DNA from: Pseudozyma flocculosa PF-1
Lineage: Eukaryota; Basidiomycota; Ustilaginomycetes; Ustilaginales; Ustilaginaceae
NCBI RefSeq assembly: GCF_000417875.1
Contig: NW_006920870.1
Span: 1,363,975-1,427,974 of the forward strand
DNA: 64,000 nucleotides
Direction: 5' to 3'
Positions within the stretch are counted from its first letter, which is position 1, and each line of letters begins with the position of its first letter. The notes beneath the pieces were generated by a model that was not told where the DNA came from, made no database searches, and saw only the letters and a program-made list of their open reading frames with translations. Positions 1 to 10,807 of the stretch are shown here, piece after piece. The position numbers and the translations under genes are program-made.

Positions 1-3000
1 GCCCATCGAAGGCGCCGTGTTGGTGCGGTCCTGGGCCACGCGCGACGCGGGTGGCGCCCGACCCCGGAAGCTGTCTTCCACCTCGCCCGCGGCGTCGGCC
101 TCTTCGGCTTCGGCCATCATCTCCTCCATCGAGCGCTTGGTCCGGATCATTGGCGTGGCAGAGGGGTCCGCCGTGTACTCGTCGTACTCGACGGCCACGG
201 GCGCCTTGGCCCGCTTGCCTTTGGCCGCCGTAGCCGTCGAGGCTGCCGTGGCCGCCTTGGTCTTCGCGCCCTTCTTGGCGGTGCTGCTCTTCTTGGCAGG
301 GGCGGGTGCCTCGTAGTCGTCATCGGGTAGCTGCTCGCTGCCGTAGTCGCTCGCCGCGTCGCTCAGCTCATTGTCGTCGCGGTAGCTTGGCTTCCTCTGG
401 CTCTGCTTGCTCGACGCGACGAGCGCGGCTCGGGCCAGCGCCGATGGGGCCGACGCCTTCTTGACCTTCCTCGCCGCCTTGTGCGACGGGCTGCTCAGAG
501 GAACTTCGGCTTCCGAGGGCACCGCGTCGCTCGCTCCCTGCATCGGATCCCGCCGAGCCTTGGCCAACGGTCCCTTCCGTTTGGTGCCCTGCGCCACCGG
601 AGCCGCCGCCAGCGATTCGTCTGATAGTGCGTCGGCCTCGTCGTCGAGGTGTGCCGCAGGAGCAGCTGACCGCTTCTTCGCAGCCTTCGGGACCTCCGAT
701 TGAGCCAGGGACTCTTCCAGCTGTGGCAGTGGAGAGGGGCAGCGTCCGCGACAGTATCGAGGGTCAGTGACTATGATCGGCGTGCCCGCGTCGAAGCGCG
801 GCCTTGTCTCGAGAGTGCCGCGATGCTCACCTGCGCCTCGAGCTCTCGGATCTGGGCCTGCATCTCCCTTCTCTCCTTCTTCCACGCCTTCCTCGTCTCG
901 GCCATCATCTCCTCCCTCTCGACGTACGTGGCGATGTCCTCCTGCATCTCTGCGTTGTCGCGCCGGAGCTCCTCGAGTTCCTGCGTCTGCTTGGGCGTCT
1001 TGGAGGACGCTGCGGCAAGCTGCTTGCGAAGGTCGCTGGCCTCGGTTCGCAGCGACTCGACGTCCGCCTGCAGCACTTCGACCTCGGACGAGAGGCGCTC
1101 GTTGTGGCTGCGAAGGCTCGAGTCGTCGCCGGCGCGGGCCGAGAGCCGCTTTCGCAGCTGCACCGTCTCCCTGAGCTTGCCCTTGAGCTTGACCGCCAGC
1201 ACGTCGCTGCGTTTCCGCTCGGCCATCAGGCGGATCCGCAGGTCGTCCTTTTCCATCAGCAGGTTCGCCTCAATCTCCTTGGCGCGGTACGACTCGTAGG
1301 TCGTCTCGTTCCTGCAGTAGACCAGATCCGACTCGAGCTCGGTGAAGTTGCGCTTCTCGCACAGCAGCCTCCACTGCCGCTCGTCGGCGTCGAGCTTGTG
1401 CTGCACAACCTTGGCCTCGAGCTCCAGCGTCGCCCTGTGCACCTGCGTGGCCTCATCCTCGAGCTGCGAGCGTAGCCGGGCCACGTCGTCCTCGAGCCGG
1501 GCCGCCTCGCTGGCCCAGCCCTCGGACTCCTCCATGGTCCTCCGTTGCTGGTCTTCGGACACCTCGAGCTTCTCGGACAGCAGCTTGACCTTCTTCTTTG
1601 CCTCGGCGAGCTCCAGGCTCATCAATCGATCCGTCCGCGCTGCTGGATCGAGGCGCCGTTTCTGTGCTGAGGCGCTGACCGTGCTCTCGTCGCCAGCCTG
1701 GCTGGCAGGAGCTCCATTGACCGCCACTGACGGCACACCGGGCACGCTGAAGCCGGAGAGGTGGTTGATCTTGCGGGTACCGGCCTGCGGCGTCGCCCTT
1801 GGCGTCGACTGCATCGGCACCGGCGGCGGGGCCATTTTGGCGGGCTGAGAGGCGGGCAGCGCGGGCATTTTGAACTGAGGTCGCGGCAGCTGAGACGGAG
1901 GGCCCATCGAGCTTGAGACGGAGCGGCCGGCGACTGATGCCTCGCCACGGGCCGCGATCGGGGGCTGGGCTTTGGGCGTAGGCTGCTGGTCCTCGACGTC
2001 GATCCCACCCTGGCCTGAGCGGTCCTGCCCTCCGTGCTCCAAGTTAGGCGCTGCAGAGGCTGCATCGTCTATGGGTGGCGGCAGAGGTCGCGCTGACTGC
2101 TTCGAGGGCGGAAGGATGGCGTCCCCTCGGAGCGTGTCGTCGCCGCTTCGGCTGTAGCTGCGGCTGGCGTCGCGCGACATTTCGCCGTCGTCGGCATCCT
2201 GGCTGACGGGCACCGGCAGCGGCCGTGATTCGCGCCGCATCTCTTTGCGCGAGGCTGCATTGAAAGGATCGATGCCCTGCTCGAGATACTTGGAGAAGTC
2301 GTAGCCGGACGAAATGGGTCGGTCTTCGCCGTTGCGACGGCTTCTCTGGCTCGCAGTCGACAGGTCGGCTCCGGCAAAGGGAGGATCGACTGGCTCCTGC
2401 GCGGGCGTGCTCGCGACCATGCTGCTTCTGCTGCTGCGGGTTCCGACGTCGCTGCTCCGCTTCGATGTCGATGGCCGCCGGAGCATTGGCAGCTTGCCGC
2501 TCTCCAGGTCGATCGAGATGTTGGCGCTGACGGCGCCGTTGGGCCCGGCAACGAGGGCGTTGGAGGTGTCGTTGCTGTCATCGCCTGTCGAAGTGCCACC
2601 ATGGGTGCCTGCCTGCTGGCTCTGTGCGCGGGCATGGGTGACGGCTGTGGGGGTCTCGTCACCGGCGCGCTGCCGTGCAGCCTCGATGGCGGTCAGGCTG
2701 CTCCTCCGCGTGACGGGTCCCTGACTGAGGCTGGTACGCGCCTTGTTGGGCCTGGGCAACGACGACGGCACCTGCACCGTGGTCGACGACGAAGGCATCG
2801 GCCGGGAGCTGCTCGAAGTCGAGGCTGTGTAGGTACGGGATGCGCTGGCGCTCGATGACGAGGTGAAACTGGTGTTTCTCCCGTTGGATTCGTTCTTCTG
2901 CCTCTGCACCTGCGCCATCTCGTCGAGGCTGGGGAAGTCGTCTGCGGGAGGCGGTGGTGGCCGGCGGAGGCCGTGCTGCGAGGTGTTGGGGGTGGCGGTG

Positions 3001-3203
3001 GGCAGGGACGGGTAGAGAGATGTGTGCTGCGAGGGTGTCGAGGGTACAGATGCGTTGGGCAGGCTGCCTGGCCGCATAGAGATGGATGTGGAAGCGTCGG
3101 CGTTGAACGACGAGTTGGGCTGCTGGCTGTGCTCGATGCGCGGTTTTGGCAGCGCCAGAGGGCCTTGCCGCGCGACCGGTGGCGGGCTGCGGAAGATGAC
3201 CAT
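1..3203 (-). CDS. Uncharacterised coiled-coil protein, 3' end beyond window
   Basis: I do not recognise the family. The ATG is at 3203. The first exon (3203-831, 791 codons) opens with about 500 residues of Ser/Pro/Thr-rich low-complexity sequence. A long heptad-type coiled coil follows (about residues 530-790), rich in Leu/Glu/Lys/Arg. A phase-0 intron at 721-830 has donor GTGAGC, a CTGAC branch-like site and acceptor CCACAG; skipping it would end the protein a few codons later. The second exon (720-1) stays open for 240 codons to the window edge. It is disordered and Lys/Ala-rich, with basic patches such as AKKSSTAKKGAKTKA and an acidic Asp/Glu stretch. A microtubule- or chromatin-associated scaffold is possible, but this is inferred only from composition. 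The gene is divergent from the arginyl-tRNA synthetase gene. Confidence 0.6.
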
Positions 3204-4272
3204 GGTAGCAGGTTGCGTTCCGCGTCAGGGGTCAGGACGCCTGGTCTTGCCGATAGATAGGGGTACAGTGTCGGATGGATGGGGAATAAGGTCGGACGAG
3301 GCTGCGACGAGGACGGCGACGGCAAGGGGGTGGGGGTATGTCTGGTGTTGTTGTCGTCTTGCGGCGGGTTGCGCGCTGTGGTCCGTTGTCCGGGTGATGG
3401 AGAGATATGGGCGCCGTGTAAAAGGAAGCCGTGGCGGGCTGGCAACGGTCCGATGATGTTGTTGATGGTGATGGTGGGACGAGGCAGGTGGCAGGTGGAG
3501 GCAGACGAAGGCCGTTGCTGCTGTGGCTCGTACGCGTGTTGTCGGTTGCTCGGTGGCTGCGTTGCTTGCCGTTGTTGGCTTGCTTCCCGCCTTCCGCCAG
3601 GTCTCAGACAGGGTCGCCCGGTGTTGGACAGCTCCCTCGTCCCTGCCTGCCTGCTTTTTCCACTCGACTCGACGTGTTTTGGTGCGAGCGCGTTCCAAGT
3701 CAGGCGCGCCGGACAGCCTGACGCTGCTGCCTCCTCTCGTTTTCATTTGTTATTTCGCACGAGAGCGAAAAACCCACAATCGGTGGAGCGAGCGCGGCCT
3801 TCACCCAAGCAGCGAAGCGAGCGGTTTTTTCGAAGCTCTCTCTTTTTTTGAGAAGGCCGCACCCGCTCGCTGCCACGGCCAAGCCGCCGTGCCCGCCTGA
3901 CTCGAAGCCGACTCATGGCCGCCATTGCCATCGTTCACCACCACCATCGGCCACTTCTCACCCCTAGCCACGCACCCTTGCTGCTCAGATCCAGTCGGAC
4001 AGAGGGTAGACCCATCGGCGTGCACACATCCTCGTATACACACGGATCCATAGAATCGGCCTCGCCCTCGCTCGACCACCTACACCATTCCGCCCACCAC
4101 GCTGCTTTCGCGTGCCTTCCCTGCATCGACTCGCCTCGGCCTCGCCGCACTACGCAGCACCCAGGCGGCACCCCTTCTTCAGCTGCAACCTCAACTGCCA
4201 TCGCAGCAGCTTCCTATCGCTCAGCGCAAGCTCCCCCCGTCGACCCTTGCACCACTCCGCTGCTACTACAAG
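3204..4272. promoter_or_regulatory. Divergent intergenic region, coiled-coil gene / ArgRS
   Basis: About 1.07 kb between two divergent starts, so it should hold both promoters. It is pyrimidine-rich towards the ArgRS ATG, as is common in fungal 5' leaders. I see no TATA box of good quality and no credible extra gene; ORFs here are short and overlap on both strands. Confidence 0.5.
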
Positions 4273-6198
4273 ATGGCCGCCAGCGTCAATAGCTCGAGCA
4301 GCAGCAGCGCCAACAGCGTGCTGGCGCCCTCGCCCGCCTCGTTCAACGGCATCCCCCTCCTCGCCCAGCTGCCTCAGCTTCCCCAGTTGCCCGGCACAGA
4401 CACCAAGCGAGCGCCCCTCGACTCGTTCAAGATCGCCATCGCCCAGCACGTCAACCAGACCCTCGGCATCGACGTCGAAAAGGCCATCGAGGGCGTCGGC
4501 CCGGGCAAGGTCGGCGACTTCACCGTCGCCGTGCCCCGCTTCCGACTGCCTGGCAAACCAAACGACCTGGCCGAAAAGGCCGCAAAGGAGTTCCAGCCCA
4601 ACGAGTGGCTCGAGGCCGTCGAGAACAAGGGCGCCTTCCTGCACTACACGCTCAACTCCGAGACGCTCAAGAAGATCACGCTCCAGACCATCCACGTCAT
4701 GACCCACGGCTTCGGCGCGCCCCGCAACGACGAGGGCAAGCCGCTGCCCTCGTACGGGTCCAACCGCAACGGCGAGGGCAAGCGCATCATTGTCGAGTTC
4801 TCGTCGCCCAACATTGCCAAGCCCTTCCACGCCGGCCACCTCCGCAGCACCATCATCGGCGCCTACCTCGCCAACCTCTACCGCGCCAACGCGTGGGAGG
4901 TCAAGAAGGTCAACTACCTGGGCGACTGGGGCAAGCAGTTTGGCCTGCTCGCCGTCGGCTGGAAGCTGTTTGGCGACGACAAGAAGCTCGAGGAGGACGC
5001 CGTCAACCACCTCTTCGAGGTCTACGTCAAGGTCAACCAGCTCGCCTCGGAAGAGGGCAAGGGCGAGAAGATCCACGACGAGGCGCGCGCCTACTTCAAG
5101 GGCATGGAGGACGGCGACGAGGAGTGCCTGGGCTACTGGCGCAAGTTCCGCGAGCTGTCGATCAAAAAGTACATCGAGGTCTACGACCGCCTCAACATCC
5201 AGTTTGACGTCTACAGCGGCGAGTCGCAGGTGACCAAGGCCAACCTGGAAAAGGCCATGTCGCAGCTGCGCGAGACCGACTTTGTGTCGCGCGAGGAGAA
5301 CGGCGCGCTGCTGGCCGACCTGACCAAGTACAAGCTGGAAAAGTGCGTCATCGAGCGCAAGGACGGCACGCCGCTCTACATTACCCGCGACATTGCCGAG
5401 GCGGCGCAGCGGTGGGAGGCGTTTGGCGGCTTTGACAAGATGATCTACGTCGTGGCGTCGCAGCAGGACCTGCACCTGGGCCAGTTTTTCAAGGTGCTCG
5501 AGCTGATGGGCTACCCGTGGGCGCAGAAGGAGGCGGGCAAGCTGGTCCACGTCAACTTTGGAATGATCCTGGGCATGTCGACGCGGCGCGGCACCGTCGT
5601 CTTCCTCGACCACATCCTCGACGAGACGGCCGACAAGATGCACGACGTGATGCGCGCCAACGCGGAAAAGTACGCCCAGGTCGAGGACCCGGAGCGCACC
5701 GCCGACATCGTCGGCATGACGGCCGTCAAGATCCAGGACATGAGCGGCAAGCGCATCAACAACTACAACTTTGACTGGTCGCGGATGCTGTCGTTCGAGG
5801 GCGACACGGGCCCCTACCTCCAGTACAACCACGTGCGGCTGTGCTCGGTGGAGCGCAAGGTCAAGGACGCCGATGGCCTCGAGCTGCCCACCGAGTCGCT
5901 CGACTTTGAGAGCATCAAGACGGAGCTCATCACTGAGCCCAAGGCGCGCGAGCTGGTGCTGCTGCTGGCGTCGTGGCCCGACGTGGTCAAGACGGCGTGC
6001 AAGGACCACCAGCCGAGCACCGTCGTCACCTACTGCTTCCGCCTGACGCATCTCGTCAGCTCGTGCTGGGAGTTCCTGCTGGTCAAGGGCCAGGAGCGCG
6101 ACCTGGCCCTTGCTCGCCTCTGGCTCTTCCGGTGCTGCAAGGACGTGCTCGGCAGCGCGCTCAAGCTCCTCACCATTACCCCGCTCGAGCGGATGTAG
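4273..6198 (+). CDS. Arginine--tRNA ligase (class I)
   Basis: This enzyme charges tRNA-Arg with arginine using ATP, for cytosolic (possibly also mitochondrial) translation. The 641-residue single-exon product has the full architecture. An N-terminal additional domain occupies about residues 45-165. The class I HIGH motif appears as HAGH at 186-189 within PNIAKPFHAGHLRSTIIG. The Rossmann catalytic core follows. The KMSKS position is replaced by MSTRRGTVVF (about 435-444), as in yeast-type ArgRS. The C-terminal anticodon-binding helical domain ends in the family-typical sequence ITPLERM. The ATG at 4273 is preceded by a pyrimidine-rich leader. The first 25 residues are Ser/Ala-rich and could be a weak mitochondrial presequence, but this is uncertain. 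A GCC-repeat tract (6199-6222) directly follows the stop. Confidence 0.97.
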   Translation: MAASVNSSSSSSANSVLAPSPASFNGIPLLAQLPQLPQLPGTDTKRAPLDSFKIAIAQHVNQTLGIDVEKAIEGVGPGKVGDFTVAVPRFRLPGKPNDLAEKAAKEFQPNEWLEAVENKGAFLHYTLNSETLKKITLQTIHVMTHGFGAPRNDEGKPLPSYGSNRNGEGKRIIVEFSSPNIAKPFHAGHLRSTIIGAYLANLYRANAWEVKKVNYLGDWGKQFGLLAVGWKLFGDDKKLEEDAVNHLFEVYVKVNQLASEEGKGEKIHDEARAYFKGMEDGDEECLGYWRKFRELSIKKYIEVYDRLNIQFDVYSGESQVTKANLEKAMSQLRETDFVSREENGALLADLTKYKLEKCVIERKDGTPLYITRDIAEAAQRWEAFGGFDKMIYVVASQQDLHLGQFFKVLELMGYPWAQKEAGKLVHVNFGMILGMSTRRGTVVFLDHILDETADKMHDVMRANAEKYAQVEDPERTADIVGMTAVKIQDMSGKRINNYNFDWSRMLSFEGDTGPYLQYNHVRLCSVERKVKDADGLELPTESLDFESIKTELITEPKARELVLLLASWPDVVKTACKDHQPSTVVTYCFRLTHLVSSCWEFLLVKGQERDLALARLWLFRCCKDVLGSALKLLTITPLERM

Positions 6199-7349
6199 GC
6201 GCCGCCGCCGCCGCCGCCGCCGTATCCCGCCCGCCCTGTCGTGTCGCTCGTCTTGCGCCCTTCCCTGGCCGTAGTAGCCTCCCCAGCGCCGCGGCGTGTG
6301 AAGAATCGTATGGCGTCCCCGAACGCAAGCAGAGGCAGGGTCAGCCTTTCCTGCTCAGAAGACATGCCGAGAACCGCGCGCCTCCCGTCTGTGTGCGAAA
6401 GACGGAGCAAACCTTGCTTGATGCTGGCCACTGATGCAGGCCGTGGTCCGAAGGTTGAGCTTGTTTGTGAGCGGCTGGTTTTCGGTCGTGGTGCCGGTGG
6501 TCGTCGGAGCCTGCAGGCAGGGTCGTCGCCACGCCTAGCCAGCCGCGTGCGGGCAAGCAAGCAAGCTAAGCATAAGCGGTCCCGCCTGCCTCGCGCCGTG
6601 CCCAGCCGCGTGACTGACCCTGGCGTCTGCCTCAGCTGAACCCGCACTGGCCCGTGGGGTCGTTGCGCATGTGGGTCGACTGGGTTGGGCATCGAGCGAG
6701 AGGCAGAAAGCCAAGCAAGCCAGCCAGCGCAAGCTGAAGTCGCAGGCTAGGCAGTCAGGCAGATGCACGGCCGCGACGGCGGGGCGCCGCTGACTCTGCT
6801 TCATTTCGGGAGGGTCCGAGCACGGACGGACCGGCCGTGCGTGGCGGCGCGGATCAGGCTAGGCTAGGCCACGCGCGGGCGGGGCTGGGTCTCGGCTCGG
6901 GCTGGATGCGCGACTCAGCTTGGCTTGGCCGGGCCTGGGCTGGTCTGGTCTGGCCTGACCCAGCAGGCTGGATCAGCTGGCTTGGCCCACTTCATTTCAC
7001 AGCCTTGCCGCCGCCGACGCCGACGCCGCCACCGCCGAGAAGAAGGTCCAAGGCCCGTGCTTCTCTTCCCGCCTGCTCGCCTGCTCCCCTTTCTCTCTCT
7101 TCTCCGCCACCACCATCCTCTCTCCATCACCTTCCACCATCCCCTCATCGTCTCTTGCTCTCTTGCTCACGCCGCTCGACTACCGTACCGAGCATCGCCA
7201 TCCATTGACTCTACCTCTGCAACCCCTTTTTCCCCGATCGCGGCAGCGCGCTTGCGCCTTTAGCACGCTTGTCGACAGCCAGCTCGTCCTTTTCTTGTCC
7301 AGCCGCTCCCGCCGAGGCGACGGCTCACGCTTCGCGCCTTCGGTCCGGG
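6199..7349. other. Intergenic region, ArgRS 3' / GNAT-like A 5'
   Basis: About 1.15 kb without a supportable gene. It starts with a short GCC repeat. Around 6840-6990 it holds imperfect GGCT(A/T/G)GGCT-type repeats. The 250 bases before the ATG at 7350 are pyrimidine-rich and probably form the promoter and leader of the downstream gene. Confidence 0.4.
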
Positions 7350-9179
7350 ATGGGACCCAAATGCAGCCGCAAAGAGACGGCGACGGCCAAGGCCCCGGCT
7401 CAGGTTGCTCCCGCCGAGCCGGTCGCCAATATGCAAGCCACCGGTGACACGGGCCCGAGGCAAGACGCGCCGACGGCTTCCCAGCAGGTCGGATCTGCCA
7501 AGCAGGAGCTACCGACCTCCTCCGCCACCACCGCCGCTACCGCCGCCACTGTCGCCACCACCATCGCCCCCATCACCTCCGTCACCGTCCAGACCCCCGC
7601 CTCGGAGCCCCCCAAGAAGCTCTTCTTCACCTTCAAGCGACGCCGCTACTACGAGGACGTGTTCGCCGAAGTGATTGACGTGGTCAGCGGATTCGCATAC
7701 CTCGTCACCGAACAGCAGAGGAAGCAGTACCTCGCGTACGCCGCCAAAAAGAGGAAGTCGGCCAAGCAAAAGTCGACCACGAGCATGAGGCAGCACACCG
7801 AGGCCGTCAACCGCCTCACCGAGGCCGGCGGCAGCAGAGCGCCCCGCGCCAGGAAGAGAAAGGTCAACGGCAACTTTTTCGACGATTACGAGGACGACGA
7901 AGAGTCGAGAGAGATTGACGCCGACGAGGCCATCCTGGGCAAGAGGGTCGGATCGGCGCAGGGCTGGATTTTCCACCAAGACGCGCCGCTCATGAGGTCG
8001 CCGCAGCGCTTCGAGGCCATGGACTGCGTCGACCAGGAGACGCTCCAGATGGCCATCAGGCTGTTTGGACCCAATAACACGTCCAAGGTGCCGGCCTGCC
8101 CGGGCATCGCCGACGGCTCGCTGCTGGTGCTGCACTACGTCCGCCTCGCCCCAGAGTTCCGGGGTCACGGCTACGGCATGCGCCTCTGCGCCGAGCTGCT
8201 GCGCCACTGGCAGCCTTACTGGAGCAAGGCCATCCTGCTGCCCCTCATCCTCAATCCGGACCGCGACGGCAAGATGGGCGCCGAATACCAGGAGGCCAAC
8301 CGCCGCCTCAGCGCCGCCTTCCAGAGGATCGGCTTTGTCCCCCTCGGCTCGACCGACTACCTCTACCAAGAACAGGCCGGCTTCGACGAGCGATACCGCA
8401 ACTTCGACGTCAGGCGCAACACCAACGCCGACGTCGCGCCGAACCTGTGCATGTGCGTCGACGGCGTCAGCGAGCGGATGCGCCACGCCATCAAGATTGC
8501 CGCCGAGGCAGAGTACGTCAGCCTGCGCGAGAGCGTCGAGATTGGCAACCGCGACATGAGGCAGCTCGGCATCTGCTACTCGCACGCCTTCCTGCCGCCC
8601 ACGTCGGCCGACAACATGGCGCACCTCAAGGGCCTGCTGCATATCGCCGGCACCATCGGGACGCTGAGCCACCAGGCCGTCGCGCCCAGCCCGGCCAACG
8701 TCGCCGCGGCGCTCGAGCACGACGCCTTCTTCAACTTCATCGACCCGGACGGCGCCGTCCTGTGCCGCGCCTTCCTCGGCCAGGGCGGCAGCATCCTCGA
8801 CGCCCTCGACCTGCTCCTGTACAAGGCCCGCAGGAAGGTCGAGCTCAACTTTGAGCGCGACCTCTACGAGCTGCCGGGCTGCGAAGAGGATCCAGCCACC
8901 AACGCCTATCTCGCCTGCCACCTGCCCAAGTGCGCCGAGCACGACGACGACTTTGAGGGCCTGCGCCAGCGATGGTGGAGGGACGGCGGCCGGTCCGCCC
9001 ACCAGCGCGGTCCCTACCGCGCCGTGCCCCTCAGCTACGCCGAGGGCCTCGACGACTACGACTACGACTACGACTCGGACGACGAAGAGCTGATTGGTGG
9101 CGTGCCCGCGCGCGTGTGGTCGATGTACCTGCTTGAGAGTGGGCAGATGCCACGCGTCGGCACCCTCGACAGACTCTGA
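7350..9179 (+). CDS. GNAT-like acetyltransferase-fold protein A (paralogue of 54703-56658)
   Basis: A 609-residue intronless protein of unknown function. Residues 269-279 (EFRGHGYGMRL) match the acetyl-CoA-binding motif A of GNAT N-acetyltransferases (R-x-x-G-x-G, here R271, G274, G276), preceded by a strand-like LLVLHYVRLAP. The N-terminal module (about 90-150) contains LFFTFKRRR and a basic helix, followed by an acidic stretch EDDEESREID. A C-terminal block carries the signature HDDDFEGLRQRWW. All of these recur in the gene at 54703-56658, so the two are paralogues. The ATG at 7350 is chosen because the open frame further upstream has no ATG and the paralogue starts with a comparable Ser/Lys-rich segment. 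Acetyltransferase activity is inferred from the motif only; substrate and partner are unknown. Confidence 0.75.
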   Translation: MGPKCSRKETATAKAPAQVAPAEPVANMQATGDTGPRQDAPTASQQVGSAKQELPTSSATTAATAATVATTIAPITSVTVQTPASEPPKKLFFTFKRRRYYEDVFAEVIDVVSGFAYLVTEQQRKQYLAYAAKKRKSAKQKSTTSMRQHTEAVNRLTEAGGSRAPRARKRKVNGNFFDDYEDDEESREIDADEAILGKRVGSAQGWIFHQDAPLMRSPQRFEAMDCVDQETLQMAIRLFGPNNTSKVPACPGIADGSLLVLHYVRLAPEFRGHGYGMRLCAELLRHWQPYWSKAILLPLILNPDRDGKMGAEYQEANRRLSAAFQRIGFVPLGSTDYLYQEQAGFDERYRNFDVRRNTNADVAPNLCMCVDGVSERMRHAIKIAAEAEYVSLRESVEIGNRDMRQLGICYSHAFLPPTSADNMAHLKGLLHIAGTIGTLSHQAVAPSPANVAAALEHDAFFNFIDPDGAVLCRAFLGQGGSILDALDLLLYKARRKVELNFERDLYELPGCEEDPATNAYLACHLPKCAEHDDDFEGLRQRWWRDGGRSAHQRGPYRAVPLSYAEGLDDYDYDYDSDDEELIGGVPARVWSMYLLESGQMPRVGTLDRL

Positions 9180-9742
9180 GCAGGCAGGCAGGCAGGCAGG
9201 ACGGCCCTCGACCGAGAGGGGGTGAACACCGACTTGGCGCAGTCCCGCGCGAACAGGCCCGCGGCCGGCGCCAACGAAGCAGAGCAGCTCGCGGGCCAAC
9301 AAAAGCGAAGGCAAAGCGGCACAGCGCCGCAGCAGAACCGATCCGACAAACACGGGCTCCGAAGGTCAAGCCCACCATCGAACCAGTACCCGGGCAATGC
9401 GAGCATGATCAGGCGATCGAACGAGCAAGTCAGCAAGCAGGCATCATCGAGCGGGGGCAGCAGTCAGCACATGGCGGCGCGAGATGGCGGATCCGGAGAG
9501 CATCGCATCGCATCGCCCCGCAACGCAGCTGGGCGAGGCGTGCATCGAACGTCGAAAAGGAGGGGCTGCGTAGCCGCTACCACACCTTGTCCGTGTTGAA
9601 TCATCGAAGCCGACTGCATGGATAGGAAGAGGTATTCTGTTGTTTCGCCCGGCGTGCAAACTCGCAATCCCATGCTCGCCTCTGCATTCTTGGCTGTGCA
9701 CGGCGTCGTCCATTTCCATCTTGTCGCATCCCGCAGCATCGC
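9180..9742. other. Convergent intergenic region
   Basis: About 560 bases between the stop of GNAT-like A (+) and the stop of the small SRPBCC-like gene (-). A short GGCA repeat follows the first stop (9180-9200). I see nothing else; it should contain two 3' UTRs. Confidence 0.4.
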
Positions 9743-10333
9743 TCACGTCGTCGTCGTCGCCTGCTGTTGGTCGAGCTGCTTCCTCAGTCCCTCTTCAACG
9801 CCCCTCGCCGTCTGACCATGGACCTGATCGACGGTAGATAGGATAAAGGCGAGAAAGAAGAAGAGGGCACGGACCTCAAACTCCTCCTGCAGTATACACG
9901 ACGCTTCCTGCTGATGCTGCTGTTCCTCCGCTCCCTGTGTTGCTGTGGATGACGGTGGATCGAGGACGTCGAACCGACTTGTAGTAACCGTACCCATACC
10001 GGCTTGGGCGCTGCCCACGATCCCGGCGGCGGTACGTGTAAACGTCGCCGTGTACCGCGTGTAAAATGTGAGGCCCAGGAAGGACAGTGAGGCTTTCACT
10101 GTGGAACCCCACGGTTACGGCTTGTCAGCCTACCACCATCGACTGTTCTACGATGATGATGAGGCAAAGGACGCACCGTGCCAAAGTCCGTCCTTTTTGG
10201 GATCCTCGCTCGTCTCAACCACATCCGGGTTGCAGCGTATCAGGTTCGACGGTTGTTGGATGTACGACCGTACCGTCCCAGCCGGGAAGGGAAGCGTGTG
10301 TGTAAATGTACGTTTGCGCGTTTGGAACAGCAT
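9743..10333 (-). CDS. Small SRPBCC-like (DUF7053-type) protein, two exons
   Basis: Exon 1 is 10333-10177 and exon 2 is 10098-9743. The 78-bp intron 10099-10176 has donor GTGCGT and acceptor TTCCACAG; the junction is phase 1 and rebuilds the sequence DGLWHVKASLSFLG. The product is 170 residues. The start KRTFTHTLPFPAG, then a CNPDVV-like segment, a central aromatic strand region (SFLGLTFYTRYTATF), and an amphipathic C-terminal helix resemble fungal DUF7053 proteins, which have a START/SRPBCC-like lipid- or ligand-binding fold. This assignment is from memory of the family pattern and is moderate in confidence. An upstream in-frame ATG exists, but the family-like N-terminus favours 10333. The gene follows POL2 on the same strand with a 474-bp gap. 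No enzymatic role can be stated. Confidence 0.65.
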
Positions 10334-10807
10334 CGTAGACTGCCGTGTGGAGGGATGGGTGAAGTTGAATAGGAAGGGAGTTAGAGCGGGTGCATGGTGG
10401 CGAGCAGGCTGGGTCGACGGCATCGAAGAAGGCTTGCTTCTCGCCAAGCTCGACCGAGGAGTTCGGCAGAGCTTGCAATTGGTGCTGTGCTTGCCCCGTG
10501 CGCGCCCCCAGCCCAGCAAGGGTTCGGCTGTGGAGGTGCGTGCGGTGTCCGCGTCCCGACGCGCAGGCGTGCAGTCGCCTACCTGCCTGCTGGCGGGCGG
10601 GCGAGCGAGAGAGCGTTTGCGTGCAGGGAGCTGTGTCTATCAATCTTTCGATGGAGCATGGTGGACTGGTGGTGGTAGTATACATGTGATGATTCGGGAC
10701 GAGACAGAGACAGATCGATTGAAAATGTGTGTAGTCGCAGAACAGGCCCTTCAAGACGCCGCCACCGAGAGGAAGAAACAAAGACCGCCAGATCGCGCGA
10801 GGGCGCA
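10334..10807. other. Intergenic region between POL2 3' end and SRPBCC-like gene
   Basis: 474 bases holding the POL2 3' UTR and presumably the promoter of the downstream minus-strand gene. Nothing else is recognisable. Confidence 0.4.

Noticed and set aside
4150..6051. Long minus-strand frame opposite ArgRS
   Set aside because: Antisense artefact of codon bias; the plus strand encodes a fully conserved synthetase.
7509..9353. Long minus-strand frame opposite GNAT-like A
   Set aside because: Antisense artefact; the plus-strand protein has a paralogue conserved along its whole length, the minus-strand frame does not.
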